Below, piece after piece: positions 7,136-15,692 of a stretch of 64,000 nt of DNA; the stretch's first letter is position 1; every line of letters starts with the position of its first letter. The position numbers and the translations under genes were made by a program. This DNA is from Chitinophagaceae bacterium (GTDB taxonomy: Bacteria; Bacteroidota; Bacteroidia; Chitinophagales; Chitinophagaceae): contig JADJTY010000001.1 in the NCBI GenBank assembly GCA_016710935.1, forward strand, positions 62,001 to 126,000. Reading direction: 5' to 3'. The notes under the pieces were generated by a model. It was not told the DNA's origin and made no database searches. It saw only the letters and a program-made list of their open reading frames with translations.

Positions 7136-9304
7136 ATGAAACAAGTAATAAATATAAACTTCCAGGGACGCGTTGTTCCCATTGAAGTAACAGCATTTGA
7201 ACTGCTGAAAAATTATACCGAAAGCCTGAGCCGCCACTTTGCCAATGAAGAAGGTAAAGAAGAGATCATCAACGATATAGAAAGCCGTATTGGTGAACTG
7301 TTCCAGGAAAAAATTACCAAAGGTGCCACCTGTATTACCGATGATGATGTAAATGCCATCATTAAAAACATGGGCAGACCCGAAGAATTTGAGGCAATGG
7401 ATGATACACAGACCCAATCTGCATCTTCATCTCAGGATCAATCACACGGGCACGCACAACCTGCCGGTAACAAAAGATTATTCCGCGATGAGAACGACAA
7501 GGTACTGGGTGGAGTGTGTAGTGGTTTAGCCAACTATTTTAATATGGATGTTGTAATAGCCAGGATAATTTTTGTGGTACTGTTATTTTCGGGTGTTGGA
7601 TTTTTAACCTACATTATTATGTGGATAGCGGTGCCCAGCAGCGCTACCACACAGATTGGCGGCACACGAAAAAAATTATTCCGCAATCCCGATGAGAAAC
7701 TGGTTGCAGGTGTATGTAGCGGGATAGGTAATTATTTCGGCATCAATGCCTGGATACCAAGGGTACTGTTCCTGCTTCCCTTCCTGTCATTTATTTCACG
7801 CTGGGGTCATTGGGGTTTTGGTGATTTTGGTGATATTGTACGCTTTACCTTCAGCCCTACTTCTTTAATTGTTTATATCATTTTATGGATAGTAATACCC
7901 GAAGCATCCACCACATCTGAAAAACTGGAAATGAAAGGTGAGAAAGTGGATATGAATTCTATTAAAGCTTCGGTAATGGAAGAAATGAAAGGTGTTGGAA
8001 AAAAAGCTGAAAAGTTTGGTAAAGATGCTTCTTCTGTTGTAAGTGAAAAAGCAAATGTGGTTGCAGGCGATGTTAAGAATTTTGCTAAACGTAACCGTGG
8101 CGGATTGGGTAATGTAATTGCACTGATAGCAAAAATATTTGCCTACTTCATTATTGGTTGTGTAGGGTTCGCTTTGGTGATGGCATTATTCGGACTGGCC
8201 ATTGCATCGATCGGGTTGTTTCCTTTAAAAGACTTTTTAATTGGTGGCGATTATCAAAACCTGTTTGCCTGGGGTACTTTGATATTCTTTATAGCAGTTC
8301 CTATTATCGGTATCATTACCTGGATCATCCGTAAAATTGCAAGGTCAAAAAGCAATAGCAATATCTTAGGCTGGTCTTTTGGCGCATTGTGGGTAATTGG
8401 CTGGGTATGCATAACATTATTGGGTGCCTCTATAAGTCGCGATTTTAACTACAACAGTAAAAACATGACAGAACAGGAAATAGCTTTAGCAAACCCATCC
8501 ATTGATAAGCTGGAGATAACCGCAACATCACCCCTGTATAAATACAACCGCAGCCGGTTTTTAAGGTTTGAACCTTTCCAGGGAATCCAGGAAGATACTG
8601 CCTATGTAAATAATGTGGATGTACGCATCGTTAAGGCAACCAACGACAGCTTTAGAGTTACTATTATTAAAACTGCAACCGGCAGGTCGAGAAATATTGC
8701 TGAAGAAAATGCAGCCAGGATCCAATACACCGGCGCACAAAAAGATAGTGTACTGCTGATGGATAAAGGGATTGCGATCAATAAAACCGATAAGTTCCGT
8801 AATCAAAGAGTAGTAATGACTATTTATGTGCCGGTTGGCAAAAGAATTAAAATTGATAAAAGCATAAGCTGGTTTAACGATGTACATTTTGGAAGTAACC
8901 GCGACAACAGCGATTGGTATTATGAATCAGACAACGATTCACAGGATTGGAAAACAGGCATTGAGTATAAAATGGGCGCAGATGGCAAGCTGTATAATTT
9001 GAAAGGGGTGCCGGCAGGAAAAGATGGCCGAACCAGGGTAACCATCAACAGCAATGGAATAGAAGTGATAACAGACGAAAATAATAATGGTAATGATAAT
9101 TACCGCTACAACGGTGGTGAGCCAATGAACAAGATAGATTCTATGAAAATGAAACTGGAAATTGAAAAACAAAAAATAAAAGACTCATTGGAAAAAGCAA
9201 AGCAAAAAATTGAACAGCAGCTTGAAAAGATCGGGGATAATATTGAACCGGCTCCGCTCAGTTCACAGTTACATTCGCTGAGCCCGATGATGGAGATAAA
9301 TTAA
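7136..9304 (+). CDS. membrane protein with two PspC domains
   Basis: The 722-residue protein has four parts. The N-terminal 90 residues form a soluble helical domain. Two PspC domains follow (about residues 115-170 and 180-262), each starting K-R/K-L-F-R-x-x-x-x-K-x-x-x-G-V-C-S-G and ending in a membrane helix with a V-I-P/V-P motif. More membrane helices lie near 325-370, 375-400 and 415-435. The last 290 residues contain a beta-rich region and a C-terminal Lys/Glu coiled coil (MKLEIEKQKIKDSLEKAKQK). PspC proteins sense envelope stress in enterobacteria; here the domain is duplicated and fused to a large extracytoplasmic region. Its position in a PadR-controlled operon suggests an envelope-stress or signalling role. 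Confidence 0.88.
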   Translation: MKQVININFQGRVVPIEVTAFELLKNYTESLSRHFANEEGKEEIINDIESRIGELFQEKITKGATCITDDDVNAIIKNMGRPEEFEAMDDTQTQSASSSQDQSHGHAQPAGNKRLFRDENDKVLGGVCSGLANYFNMDVVIARIIFVVLLFSGVGFLTYIIMWIAVPSSATTQIGGTRKKLFRNPDEKLVAGVCSGIGNYFGINAWIPRVLFLLPFLSFISRWGHWGFGDFGDIVRFTFSPTSLIVYIILWIVIPEASTTSEKLEMKGEKVDMNSIKASVMEEMKGVGKKAEKFGKDASSVVSEKANVVAGDVKNFAKRNRGGLGNVIALIAKIFAYFIIGCVGFALVMALFGLAIASIGLFPLKDFLIGGDYQNLFAWGTLIFFIAVPIIGIITWIIRKIARSKSNSNILGWSFGALWVIGWVCITLLGASISRDFNYNSKNMTEQEIALANPSIDKLEITATSPLYKYNRSRFLRFEPFQGIQEDTAYVNNVDVRIVKATNDSFRVTIIKTATGRSRNIAEENAARIQYTGAQKDSVLLMDKGIAINKTDKFRNQRVVMTIYVPVGKRIKIDKSISWFNDVHFGSNRDNSDWYYESDNDSQDWKTGIEYKMGADGKLYNLKGVPAGKDGRTRVTINSNGIEVITDENNNGNDNYRYNGGEPMNKIDSMKMKLEIEKQKIKDSLEKAKQKIEQQLEKIGDNIEPAPLSSQLHSLSPMMEIN

Positions 9305-9333
9305 CCGTTCTATCAATTTCTAAAACAGATCAA

Positions 9334-9714
9334 ATGAAAAAATATATTGTTTCACTTGCGTTGGGGTTGATGATAATAGCCGGTATGTCCTCGTGTTTTC
9401 ATCACCGGCACGATATTTCGATCGCTGTTTCGGAAGATGAAGATGAATACGAGATGGACGCAGATTACGGGAAAAGTAAATCACATGCCGTTCAGGTTTA
9501 TTTAAATAACCACCTGCTTACCAACAGTAACACATCTGTTCATAATGGTTTTGTGGATGACGAAATAACCCTTGATGATGAATCAACTTTTTATATCAAT
9601 GCTAATCCCGGTGAACTGAGTATACGGATCAATAAAAATGAGAACTCGGAGGAATCCTGTGAAAGAGTAAAAAGGATTTGTGAAGATATCAAAGTGATCA
9701 TAGAAGATAATTAA
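9334..9714 (+). CDS. small acidic lipoprotein
   Basis: This 126-residue protein has a lipobox G-M-S-S-C near residue 21, followed by His-rich (CFHHRHD) and very acidic (EDEDEYEMDADYG) segments. The remainder is beta-rich and ends with two cysteines (SCERVKRIC). I do not recognise the family. It is the third gene of the padR operon, 29 bp after the PspC gene, and a strong terminator follows. The cysteine pair could form a disulfide in the periplasm. Confidence 0.8.
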   Translation: MKKYIVSLALGLMIIAGMSSCFHHRHDISIAVSEDEDEYEMDADYGKSKSHAVQVYLNNHLLTNSNTSVHNGFVDDEITLDDESTFYINANPGELSIRINKNENSEESCERVKRICEDIKVIIEDN

Positions 9715-9753
9715 ACTCGTTTCAATAGTTGAGTTGAAGTTGAAACCAACAAC

Positions 9754-9780
9754 GTCCCCCGATTTTTCGGGGGACTTTTT
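9754..9780 (+). terminator. strong intrinsic terminator of padR operon
   Basis: GTCCCCCGA (9754-9762) and TCGGGGGAC (9767-9775) form a perfect 9-bp stem with a TTTT loop, followed by TTTTT. Confidence 0.92.
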
Positions 9781-9853
9781 ATGCCGGTGGAAAAGAGCCC
9801 GGGCAATTTAACCGGTAGCCGGCATTAATGGCATAACCATCAGCTTTTTATTT

Positions 9854-9861
9854 TACATTTG
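9854..9861 (+). promoter_or_regulatory. -7 box (TACATTTG) upstream of gcvT
   Basis: TACATTTG matches TAnnTTTG. It lies 8 nt before the dispersed palindromic repeat, so if used, the whole repeat would be in the gcvT leader RNA. No TTG is seen 19 nt upstream. Confidence 0.45.
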
Positions 9862-9868
9862 CAGCCAT

Positions 9869-9995
9869 TACCATCTTGGTTTACGAAGTAGTCCCACGGA
9901 CTACAAGAAAATCTTAGACGGTAATGTGCCGACTTGTGCCGATTATTTCGGTATAGAAAAGAGTTTATACAATTTTGTATGTTACATCGGCATAA
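9869..9995. repeat. dispersed nested palindrome, copy A
   Basis: The outer arms TACCATCT (9869-9876) and AGACGGTA (9916-9923) enclose a perfect inner hairpin GTAGTCC-CAC-GGACTAC (9888-9904). Downstream, TGCCGAC (9927-9933) is answered by ATCGGCATA near 9985-9993. A copy with the same order lies at 39856-39960. Both copies precede plus-strand genes. The rest of the 302-nt gap before gcvT contains only the terminator and promoter listed here. Confidence 0.75.
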
Positions 9996-10016
9996 GCAAA
10001 AAACAAAAATTCTCAA

Positions 10017-11102
10017 ATGAAAAATACACCCTTCACACAGAAACATATTGACTTAGGCGCTAAAATGGCTGAGTTTGCAGGATATAATATGCCCATCAGT
10101 TATTCGGGCATTAATGATGAGCATGCTGCCGTTCGCAATTCGGCAGGTGTTTTTGATGTAAGCCATATGGGTGAATTTGTTTTAAAAGGAGAACATGCAC
10201 TGGATCTTATTCAACGCATCACGAGTAATGACGCATCTAAATTAACAGACGGAAAAGCACAGTACAGTTGCTTTCCAAATAAAGATGGCGGTATTGTAGA
10301 TGACCTGATCGTGTATTGCCTGGAAGAGAACAAGGCTTATATGCTGGTGGTAAACGCCAGCAATATTGAAAAAGACTGGAACTGGATACAACAGTTTAAC
10401 GATAAGCAGGTGGAGATGCATAACATATCCGACAAAACCTGTTTGCTGGCCATACAGGGTCCCAATGCAACAAAAATTTTGCAGCCCCTTACCGGCATGG
10501 ATATTATGAACCTGAAATATTATACGTTCACCAAAGGCATATTTGCCGGTGTTGAAAATGTATTGGTTAGTGCAACCGGTTATACCGGCGCAGGTGGTGT
10601 TGAAATTTATTTTGAAGATAAGGGTGACGATGCTACAAAGATCTGGGATGCTATTTTTGAAGCCGGGCAAAAAGGCGGCATTAAACCCATTGGCCTGGGT
10701 GCAAGAGATACCCTGCGTTTGGAGATGGGCTATTGTTTATATGGTAATGATATTGATGATACCACATCGCCATTGGAGGCCGGGCTGGGATGGATAACCA
10801 AATTCAGCAAGCCATTTACCAACAGTGCATATTTTGAAAAACAAAAAGCAGTAGGACTTAACAAAAAACTGGTAGGTTTTGAAATGGTGGAGAAAGGTAT
10901 TGCCCGCCACGATTATGAAATAAAAGATTTTGAAGGGCATATTATTGGCAGGGTAACATCCGGAACACAATCGCCCACGCTGGGAAAGGCGATAGGCATG
11001 GGTTATGTTGATACCAGGCTCTCAGCTATTGGCAGCGAGATTTTTATAAGTATCCGTAATACTTTACTTAAAGCCAAAGTGGTTAAAATGCCATTTGTAT
11101 AA
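10017..11102 (+). CDS. gcvT: glycine cleavage system aminomethyltransferase (T protein)
   Basis: The 361-residue length is typical. The N-terminus (FTQKHIDLGAKMAEFAGYNMPISYSGINDEHAAVRNSAGVFDVSHMGE) is the diagnostic GcvT sequence, including the DVSHMGE motif. Further family motifs are SNDASKL, GATGYTGAGGVEIYFE and GLGARDTLRLEMGYCLYGNDID, with the C-terminal barrel domain after about residue 280. The enzyme transfers the methylene unit from the aminomethyl-lipoyl H protein to tetrahydrofolate, releasing ammonia. The gcvH and gcvP genes are not in the window, so the system is dispersed. Downstream, 8 bp away, is an unrelated secreted-protein gene. Confidence 0.97.
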   Translation: MKNTPFTQKHIDLGAKMAEFAGYNMPISYSGINDEHAAVRNSAGVFDVSHMGEFVLKGEHALDLIQRITSNDASKLTDGKAQYSCFPNKDGGIVDDLIVYCLEENKAYMLVVNASNIEKDWNWIQQFNDKQVEMHNISDKTCLLAIQGPNATKILQPLTGMDIMNLKYYTFTKGIFAGVENVLVSATGYTGAGGVEIYFEDKGDDATKIWDAIFEAGQKGGIKPIGLGARDTLRLEMGYCLYGNDIDDTTSPLEAGLGWITKFSKPFTNSAYFEKQKAVGLNKKLVGFEMVEKGIARHDYEIKDFEGHIIGRVTSGTQSPTLGKAIGMGYVDTRLSAIGSEIFISIRNTLLKAKVVKMPFV

Positions 11103-11110
11103 AAACAACT

Positions 11111-11634
11111 ATGCAAACCAAGGTTTTATTTTTTTTGGCCTGTTTTTTTTCTCTGACAGTCTCGGCACAGGAAAAAAGGAAGGTATCGTTATTTGAAAAC
11201 AAGGTTGAATTAACGATTCCCGAATTGTTTTCAGAAATGAGTAAAGAGGATATTCAGAAAAGATTCAATAGAGGCACACCACCCGATTTTGTCTTTGCGG
11301 AGAAGAAAGGAAGCCCAAGTATTTCGATTACTTTAAGAAACAATAAAATCACCCAGGAAACGGTTGCTCAATATGTTGATCTCATTGAAAATTCAATTAC
11401 AGGCCCGCTTCCTGAAGCAAAAAAATAAAAAAAGGAACCAGAATAATTAATAAACGAAAGGTGGGTTATGTTATCCTGATAACACCTTCGTTAAATGGAG
11501 AGATTTATAATTATATGTTTTTTACAGATTTCAGCAATAAATTATTGATTTGTAATTTTAATTGTATGAACCGTTCAGTTGCTGAATGGGGTGATATAGC
11601 TGAGTCTATAGCTTCTACATTAACTGTAAACTAA
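11111..11634 (+). pseudogene. secreted protein gene interrupted by a frameshift
   Basis: The first frame (11111-11428) encodes 105 residues with a signal peptide ending S-A-Q and stops at TAA 11426-11428. The second frame is open from 11416 to a stop at 11632-11634 and reads KKGTRIINKRKVGYVILITP, then a segment with MFFTDFSNKLLICNFNC and a final Trp-containing helix. The overlap of the frames (11416-11428) contains an A7 run (11419-11425), so a one-base slip joins them into a protein of about 174 residues. The joined pattern resembles a small secreted Bacteroidota family of unknown function that I know only by its look. Either the gene is broken, or the base is a sequencing error, or expression needs slippage. 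It sits between gcvT and an SRPBCC gene. Confidence 0.75.
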
Positions 11635-11642
11635 AATAAAGG

Positions 11643-12116
11643 TTGCCCAGAATACATCTCACTACATTTATCGCAGCGCCCATTGAACGTGTTTTTGATT
11701 TAAGCCGCAGCATAAACCTGCACCAGATATCAACTGTATCTACCCATGAAAAAGCTATAGATGGTGTAATGAGTGGTTTAATAAATAAAAACGAAACCGT
11801 TACCTGGCAGGCAAAACATCTTTTTAAAACCAGGCTGTTTACTGCTAAAATTACGGAGATGCATCGCCCCGATTTTTTTATTGATGAAATGATAAAGGGC
11901 GATTTCAAAAGCTTTTATCACGAGCATCATTTTAAAGCCGCAACAAACGGTACTATCATGATCGATCTGCTGAACTTTGAAACGCCTTATGGGTCTTTTG
12001 GAAAACTTGTCAACACCGTTTTTCTAAGATCATACCTTGAAAAGTTTTTGATAAAAAGAAATGGGGTGATTAAAGAATATGCCGAAACTCAAAAGTGGAA
12101 AGCTATTTTGAATTAA
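11643..12116 (+). CDS. SRPBCC (START-like) ligand-binding protein
   Basis: This 157-residue cytosolic protein uses a TTG start: an in-frame TAA lies two codons upstream, and the next ATG comes far inside the domain. The N-terminus IHLTTFIAAPIERVFDLSRSINLH is characteristic of the SRPBCC family annotated as cell-division-inhibitor-like, followed by the strand GLINKNETVTWQAKHLFKTRLFTAKIT and the terminal helix FLRSYLEKFLIKRNGVIKEYA. The fold makes a deep hydrophobic cavity; ligand unknown. It is 10 bp upstream of comB and likely cotranscribed. Confidence 0.85.
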   Translation: MPRIHLTTFIAAPIERVFDLSRSINLHQISTVSTHEKAIDGVMSGLINKNETVTWQAKHLFKTRLFTAKITEMHRPDFFIDEMIKGDFKSFYHEHHFKAATNGTIMIDLLNFETPYGSFGKLVNTVFLRSYLEKFLIKRNGVIKEYAETQKWKAILN

Positions 12117-12126
12117 TTTTATAACA

Positions 12127-12855
12127 ATGCAAACAACCAAACCCGAATTATATACAGTCCTTTCTCCTGCACTTTTAGATCTGTACCCGGTAGAAAAAAG
12201 CATCGTTGTGATCATTGATGTTTTAAGGGCCACTTCTACCATTGCCACCGCTTTGTACAATGGTGCAAAAGCCATCATACCGGTTGATAGTGTGGCTGAA
12301 TGTATACGCATTGGCAAACAAATTGACAGCATAACTGCAGGTGAAAGAGACGGGCAAATTGCCGAAGGCCTTGAATATGGCAACTCTCCTTTCGAATATC
12401 CACGTGAATTTATTGAAGATAAAACCCTGGTGCTTACCACCACCAACGGCACCAAACTGTTGCACATGGCACTTGCCGAAAACGCAAAAGCTATCATCAC
12501 CGGCTCTTTTCCTAACCTGTCGGCTGTATGCGATTTTTTAGTGGCTCAAAACCAACCGGTAATACTGGGGTGTGCAGCCTGGAAGAACAGGGTGAATATA
12601 GAAGATACTTTATTTGCCGGCGCTGTGATCGACCGCATAGGTAAACATTTCTCTATCAATTGTGATTCATCCCAGATGGCAGCAACCATGTATCATGATG
12701 CCAAAGAAGATCTGTTTGAATTTATGAAAGTAAAAAATGCTTCTCACTATAAACGACTTACCGGCTTTGGATTAGAGAAGGACATCCGCTATTGCCTTAC
12801 TCCCGATGGTGCCAATGTGTTGGTAATTTACAAGGATGGCAAACTGGTAGTATAG
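12127..12855 (+). CDS. comB: 2-phosphosulfolactate phosphatase family protein (ComB)
   Basis: The 242-residue protein shows the ComB family pattern: VVIIDVLRATSTIATAL (residues 27-43), the magnesium-binding AGERDG segment, TTTNGTK, and DTLFAGAVIDRI. In methanogens ComB dephosphorylates phosphosulfolactate in coenzyme M synthesis. Many bacteria carry it as an orphan, where sulfolactate production or another phosphatase role is possible. No comA, comC or other sulfonate gene is nearby. It starts with ATG at 12127 and follows the SRPBCC gene closely. Confidence 0.88.
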   Translation: MQTTKPELYTVLSPALLDLYPVEKSIVVIIDVLRATSTIATALYNGAKAIIPVDSVAECIRIGKQIDSITAGERDGQIAEGLEYGNSPFEYPREFIEDKTLVLTTTNGTKLLHMALAENAKAIITGSFPNLSAVCDFLVAQNQPVILGCAAWKNRVNIEDTLFAGAVIDRIGKHFSINCDSSQMAATMYHDAKEDLFEFMKVKNASHYKRLTGFGLEKDIRYCLTPDGANVLVIYKDGKLVV

Positions 12856-12900
12856 TCAAAACATTTACTGTATCTTGAAAAAAATAATACTTCATCAGGT

Positions 12901-14901
12901 ATGCAAAGCAAATTAAAATTTGTTGGGCTGGTTGTGATCGTTTTGTTTCTATTTAAAACAGCCAGCGCTCAACAAAAAGTAATCGACAGTATACAACAAC
13001 TGCTCAATAAAGAAAAGTCAGATACGCAGCGCATCAACCTGATCCTGCAACTGGCCAATATTCACCGCTTTTCAAATACTGATACCAGCAACATGCTTGC
13101 AGCATCGGCGCTTCTTCAATCTAAAAAAATAAATTTTAAAAAAGGCGAAGGATTTGCTTTGCATACGCTGGGAATTATCCAGGAGTTTCAGGGCAATTAT
13201 GATAGTGCTTTGCATCTTTATCAGCAGGCATTACAAATTTTTGAAAAAGCAAAACTTAAAAAGGGAAATGCATCTGCATTGTTAAGCATTGGCGGTTACT
13301 ATTATTATCAATCTGATTTTATTAAGGGTGCTGATTATATGCTGCAGTCGCTTCGTATTTATGAAGCGATAAAAGATAAAGAAGGGCAGGGAGCCGCACT
13401 AAACAACCTGGGGTCTTTGTATATGGATAAAAAGGATTATCCTAACGCACTGCAATATTTTAAAAAAGCATTGGCTATAAAACAATTGCTTAACCAGGGC
13501 AGAAACCTGGCATCTACAATGAACAATATTGGCAATGTATTTTATGATACTAAAAAAATGGATAGTGCATTGTTTTGGTATCAGCAATCGTTAGCCAATG
13601 CACAGCAATTCGAAAATAAAAGAGGCATTGCTTCAGCAAGTTCTAATATTGGTAATATTTATTTTGATAAGGAACAATACACAGCAGCCGTTACACAATA
13701 TGAAGTGGCTTTGCAAATTGACCGGGATCGTAACGACCAGGAAGGAATTGCTGTAAACCTCATCAATATCGCACATGCCAGTGTAAAACTGAAACAGTTT
13801 GATAAAAGTATTCCGCTGCTGAAAGAGGGGCTTGCCATGGTGAGAGAGATTGATTATAAATTTCACGAACAAAATGCTTTGAAATACCTGGCCGAAGCTT
13901 ATGCAGGAAAAGGCGATAATACAAATGCCTACAATTATTTACTGCAATATATAAATGTACACGACTCGGTTTATACACAAGAAAGCAACCAGCGTGTTGC
14001 CGAAATGCAAACCCTGTATGAAACAGAAAAAAAGGACAAAGAGATTTTGGTGTTGAATAAGGAAAAGGAAGTGCAGCGTAAGACCAATATCTTCTTAATT
14101 GTACTGGCAACATTAATCCTTTTGCTTGGGTTGATTTTATGGAATCGTTATCGCTTTAAACAAAAAACAAACCGCTTGCTGGCCGAAAAAAATTCAGAAT
14201 TACAAAAACTGAATGCAACCAAGGATAAACTCTTCGCAATTGTAGCACACGACCTTAAAAACCCATTGTCGGCATTTCGGTCTATTACACAAAACCTCAG
14301 CGATAATAAGCTGCAAATAAGTAAAGAAGAAATCGACTTTTTCATTGGCAGGTTGAATCAATCGGCCAACCAATTATACGACCTGTTGCAAAACCTGCTC
14401 AACTGGGCCATTTCGCAAATTGGCAAACTTCCTTTTGTGCCAGAAAAAATTTCATTGGCAGATCTGGCAAATGATAACACAAGACTTTTTGAAAATAACC
14501 TCCTGCAAAAAAAACAACAGGTTACAGTAAACATACCCGAAACACTTTTTGTATGGGCAGATAAAAGCATGATTAAAACCGTGGTGCGAAACCTGCTTTC
14601 GAACGCTGTAAAGTTTACACCCGAAGGAGGACAAATTGAATTATGTGCCGGGGAAGAAAACGGGGAAGCTGTTTTTACTATTGCTGATTCCGGGATTGGC
14701 ATTGAACCCGCCGACCTCAATAAATTATTTAAGGTAGAAGAAGATGTTACTAATGTTGGCCAATCTTCCGAAAAAGGAACCGGCCTTGGACTGATACTTT
14801 GCAAAGAACTGATTGAAAAAAACAAAGGCCGTATCCGGGCCGAAAGTACAGCCGGACAGGGCAGCCGGTTTATTTTTGCTTTGCCCCTTGCCGACAATTG
14901 A
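12901..14901 (+). CDS. TPR sensor histidine kinase
   Basis: The 666-residue protein has a signal sequence ending A-S-A-Q. A tetratricopeptide array of about eight repeats follows (residues 40-360; e.g. ALNNLGSLYMDKKDYPNALQYFKKAL), then one membrane helix near 398-417. A coiled coil leads to the HisKA domain with phosphoacceptor His450 in IVAHDLKNP. The HATPase domain has the N box (VVRNLLSNAVKFTP), DSGIGI and GTGLGL. The TPR domain therefore lies in the periplasm. The cognate regulator starts 12 bp downstream. The signal it senses is unknown. Confidence 0.93.
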   Translation: MQSKLKFVGLVVIVLFLFKTASAQQKVIDSIQQLLNKEKSDTQRINLILQLANIHRFSNTDTSNMLAASALLQSKKINFKKGEGFALHTLGIIQEFQGNYDSALHLYQQALQIFEKAKLKKGNASALLSIGGYYYYQSDFIKGADYMLQSLRIYEAIKDKEGQGAALNNLGSLYMDKKDYPNALQYFKKALAIKQLLNQGRNLASTMNNIGNVFYDTKKMDSALFWYQQSLANAQQFENKRGIASASSNIGNIYFDKEQYTAAVTQYEVALQIDRDRNDQEGIAVNLINIAHASVKLKQFDKSIPLLKEGLAMVREIDYKFHEQNALKYLAEAYAGKGDNTNAYNYLLQYINVHDSVYTQESNQRVAEMQTLYETEKKDKEILVLNKEKEVQRKTNIFLIVLATLILLLGLILWNRYRFKQKTNRLLAEKNSELQKLNATKDKLFAIVAHDLKNPLSAFRSITQNLSDNKLQISKEEIDFFIGRLNQSANQLYDLLQNLLNWAISQIGKLPFVPEKISLADLANDNTRLFENNLLQKKQQVTVNIPETLFVWADKSMIKTVVRNLLSNAVKFTPEGGQIELCAGEENGEAVFTIADSGIGIEPADLNKLFKVEEDVTNVGQSSEKGTGLGLILCKELIEKNKGRIRAESTAGQGSRFIFALPLADN

Positions 14902-14913
14902 TTATTTTACAGC

Positions 14914-15567
14914 ATGGAGTCCATCAAATTAATAGTGCTGGATGATCATACCATTGTTATTGATGGTATAAGGGCCATGTTGATTGGCAATGCCGGTATT
15001 AAACTTATTGGCGAAGCAAACGATATGTCTTCGTTACTAAAACAACTGGAAATTGATTTACCGCATATTATTGTAGCCGATATAAAACTGAATGGGAACA
15101 TGACGGGCATTGAGATTGCGGCCATTGTAAAAAAAGAATTTCCCCAGTTAAAAATTCTCATGCTTTCGGGGAATACCGAAGACCATTATGTTTTGCGGGC
15201 AATTAAAGCCGGGGCAACCGGTTTCCTTTCTAAAGATTGCAGCAAGGCTGAATTTATTGCAGCCATTAATTCGGTTTATATGGGCCAAACTTATTTTGGC
15301 GAAAATATTTCTCATCTTATTATAGACCAGTATGTAAGGCAATCGGTGCAAAATATTCAGGATGCCGATAAACCCTTAAGCGGCCGTGAAATGGAAATTG
15401 TACAATGGCTCTGCAATGGGCTTACCACCAAAGAAATTGGCGAAAAACTTTTCATCAGCAGCCGCACAGTGGAAAGCCATAAAAACAATATCCTGCAAAA
15501 ACTTGGTCTGCAAAACACCATCGAACTTGTAAAATTTGCCATTCGTGAAAGTTGGATAGAATCTTAG
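14914..15567 (+). CDS. NarL/FixJ-type response regulator
   Basis: The 217-residue protein has a receiver domain with the acidic pair DD (residues 10-11), phosphoacceptor Asp56 in VADIKLNG, and Lys in FLSKD. A LuxR-type HTH follows (LSGREMEIVQWLCNGLTTKEIGEKLFISSRTVESHKNNILQKLG). It lies 12 bp after the histidine kinase gene, so the two form a two-component pair. The target promoters are unknown; the following secreted-protein gene is a possible target but is separated by about 125 nt containing a small TCCGCA/TGCGGA hairpin (15625-15640). Confidence 0.93.
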   Translation: MESIKLIVLDDHTIVIDGIRAMLIGNAGIKLIGEANDMSSLLKQLEIDLPHIIVADIKLNGNMTGIEIAAIVKKEFPQLKILMLSGNTEDHYVLRAIKAGATGFLSKDCSKAEFIAAINSVYMGQTYFGENISHLIIDQYVRQSVQNIQDADKPLSGREMEIVQWLCNGLTTKEIGEKLFISSRTVESHKNNILQKLGLQNTIELVKFAIRESWIES

Positions 15568-15692
15568 TACTTGCCTGAAACTATTGTCTTTACCGGTTCA
15601 TCCGTAAAATTACCTACTGTATTTTCCGCATTATTGCGGATTGTACCTGTCGGCCGTTTTTTAAATATTTGTCTTCACAAAAACAAAAAGCA

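Noticed and set aside
6884..7417. 177-codon minus-strand ORF across padR and PspC genes
   Set aside because: It crosses two plus-strand genes and an intergenic gap, with a Phe/Cys-rich composition typical of antisense frames.
14358..14897. 179-codon minus-strand ORF under the histidine kinase
   Set aside because: It lies wholly within the HATPase domain coding sequence and has shadow-type composition (Ser/Leu/Arg).
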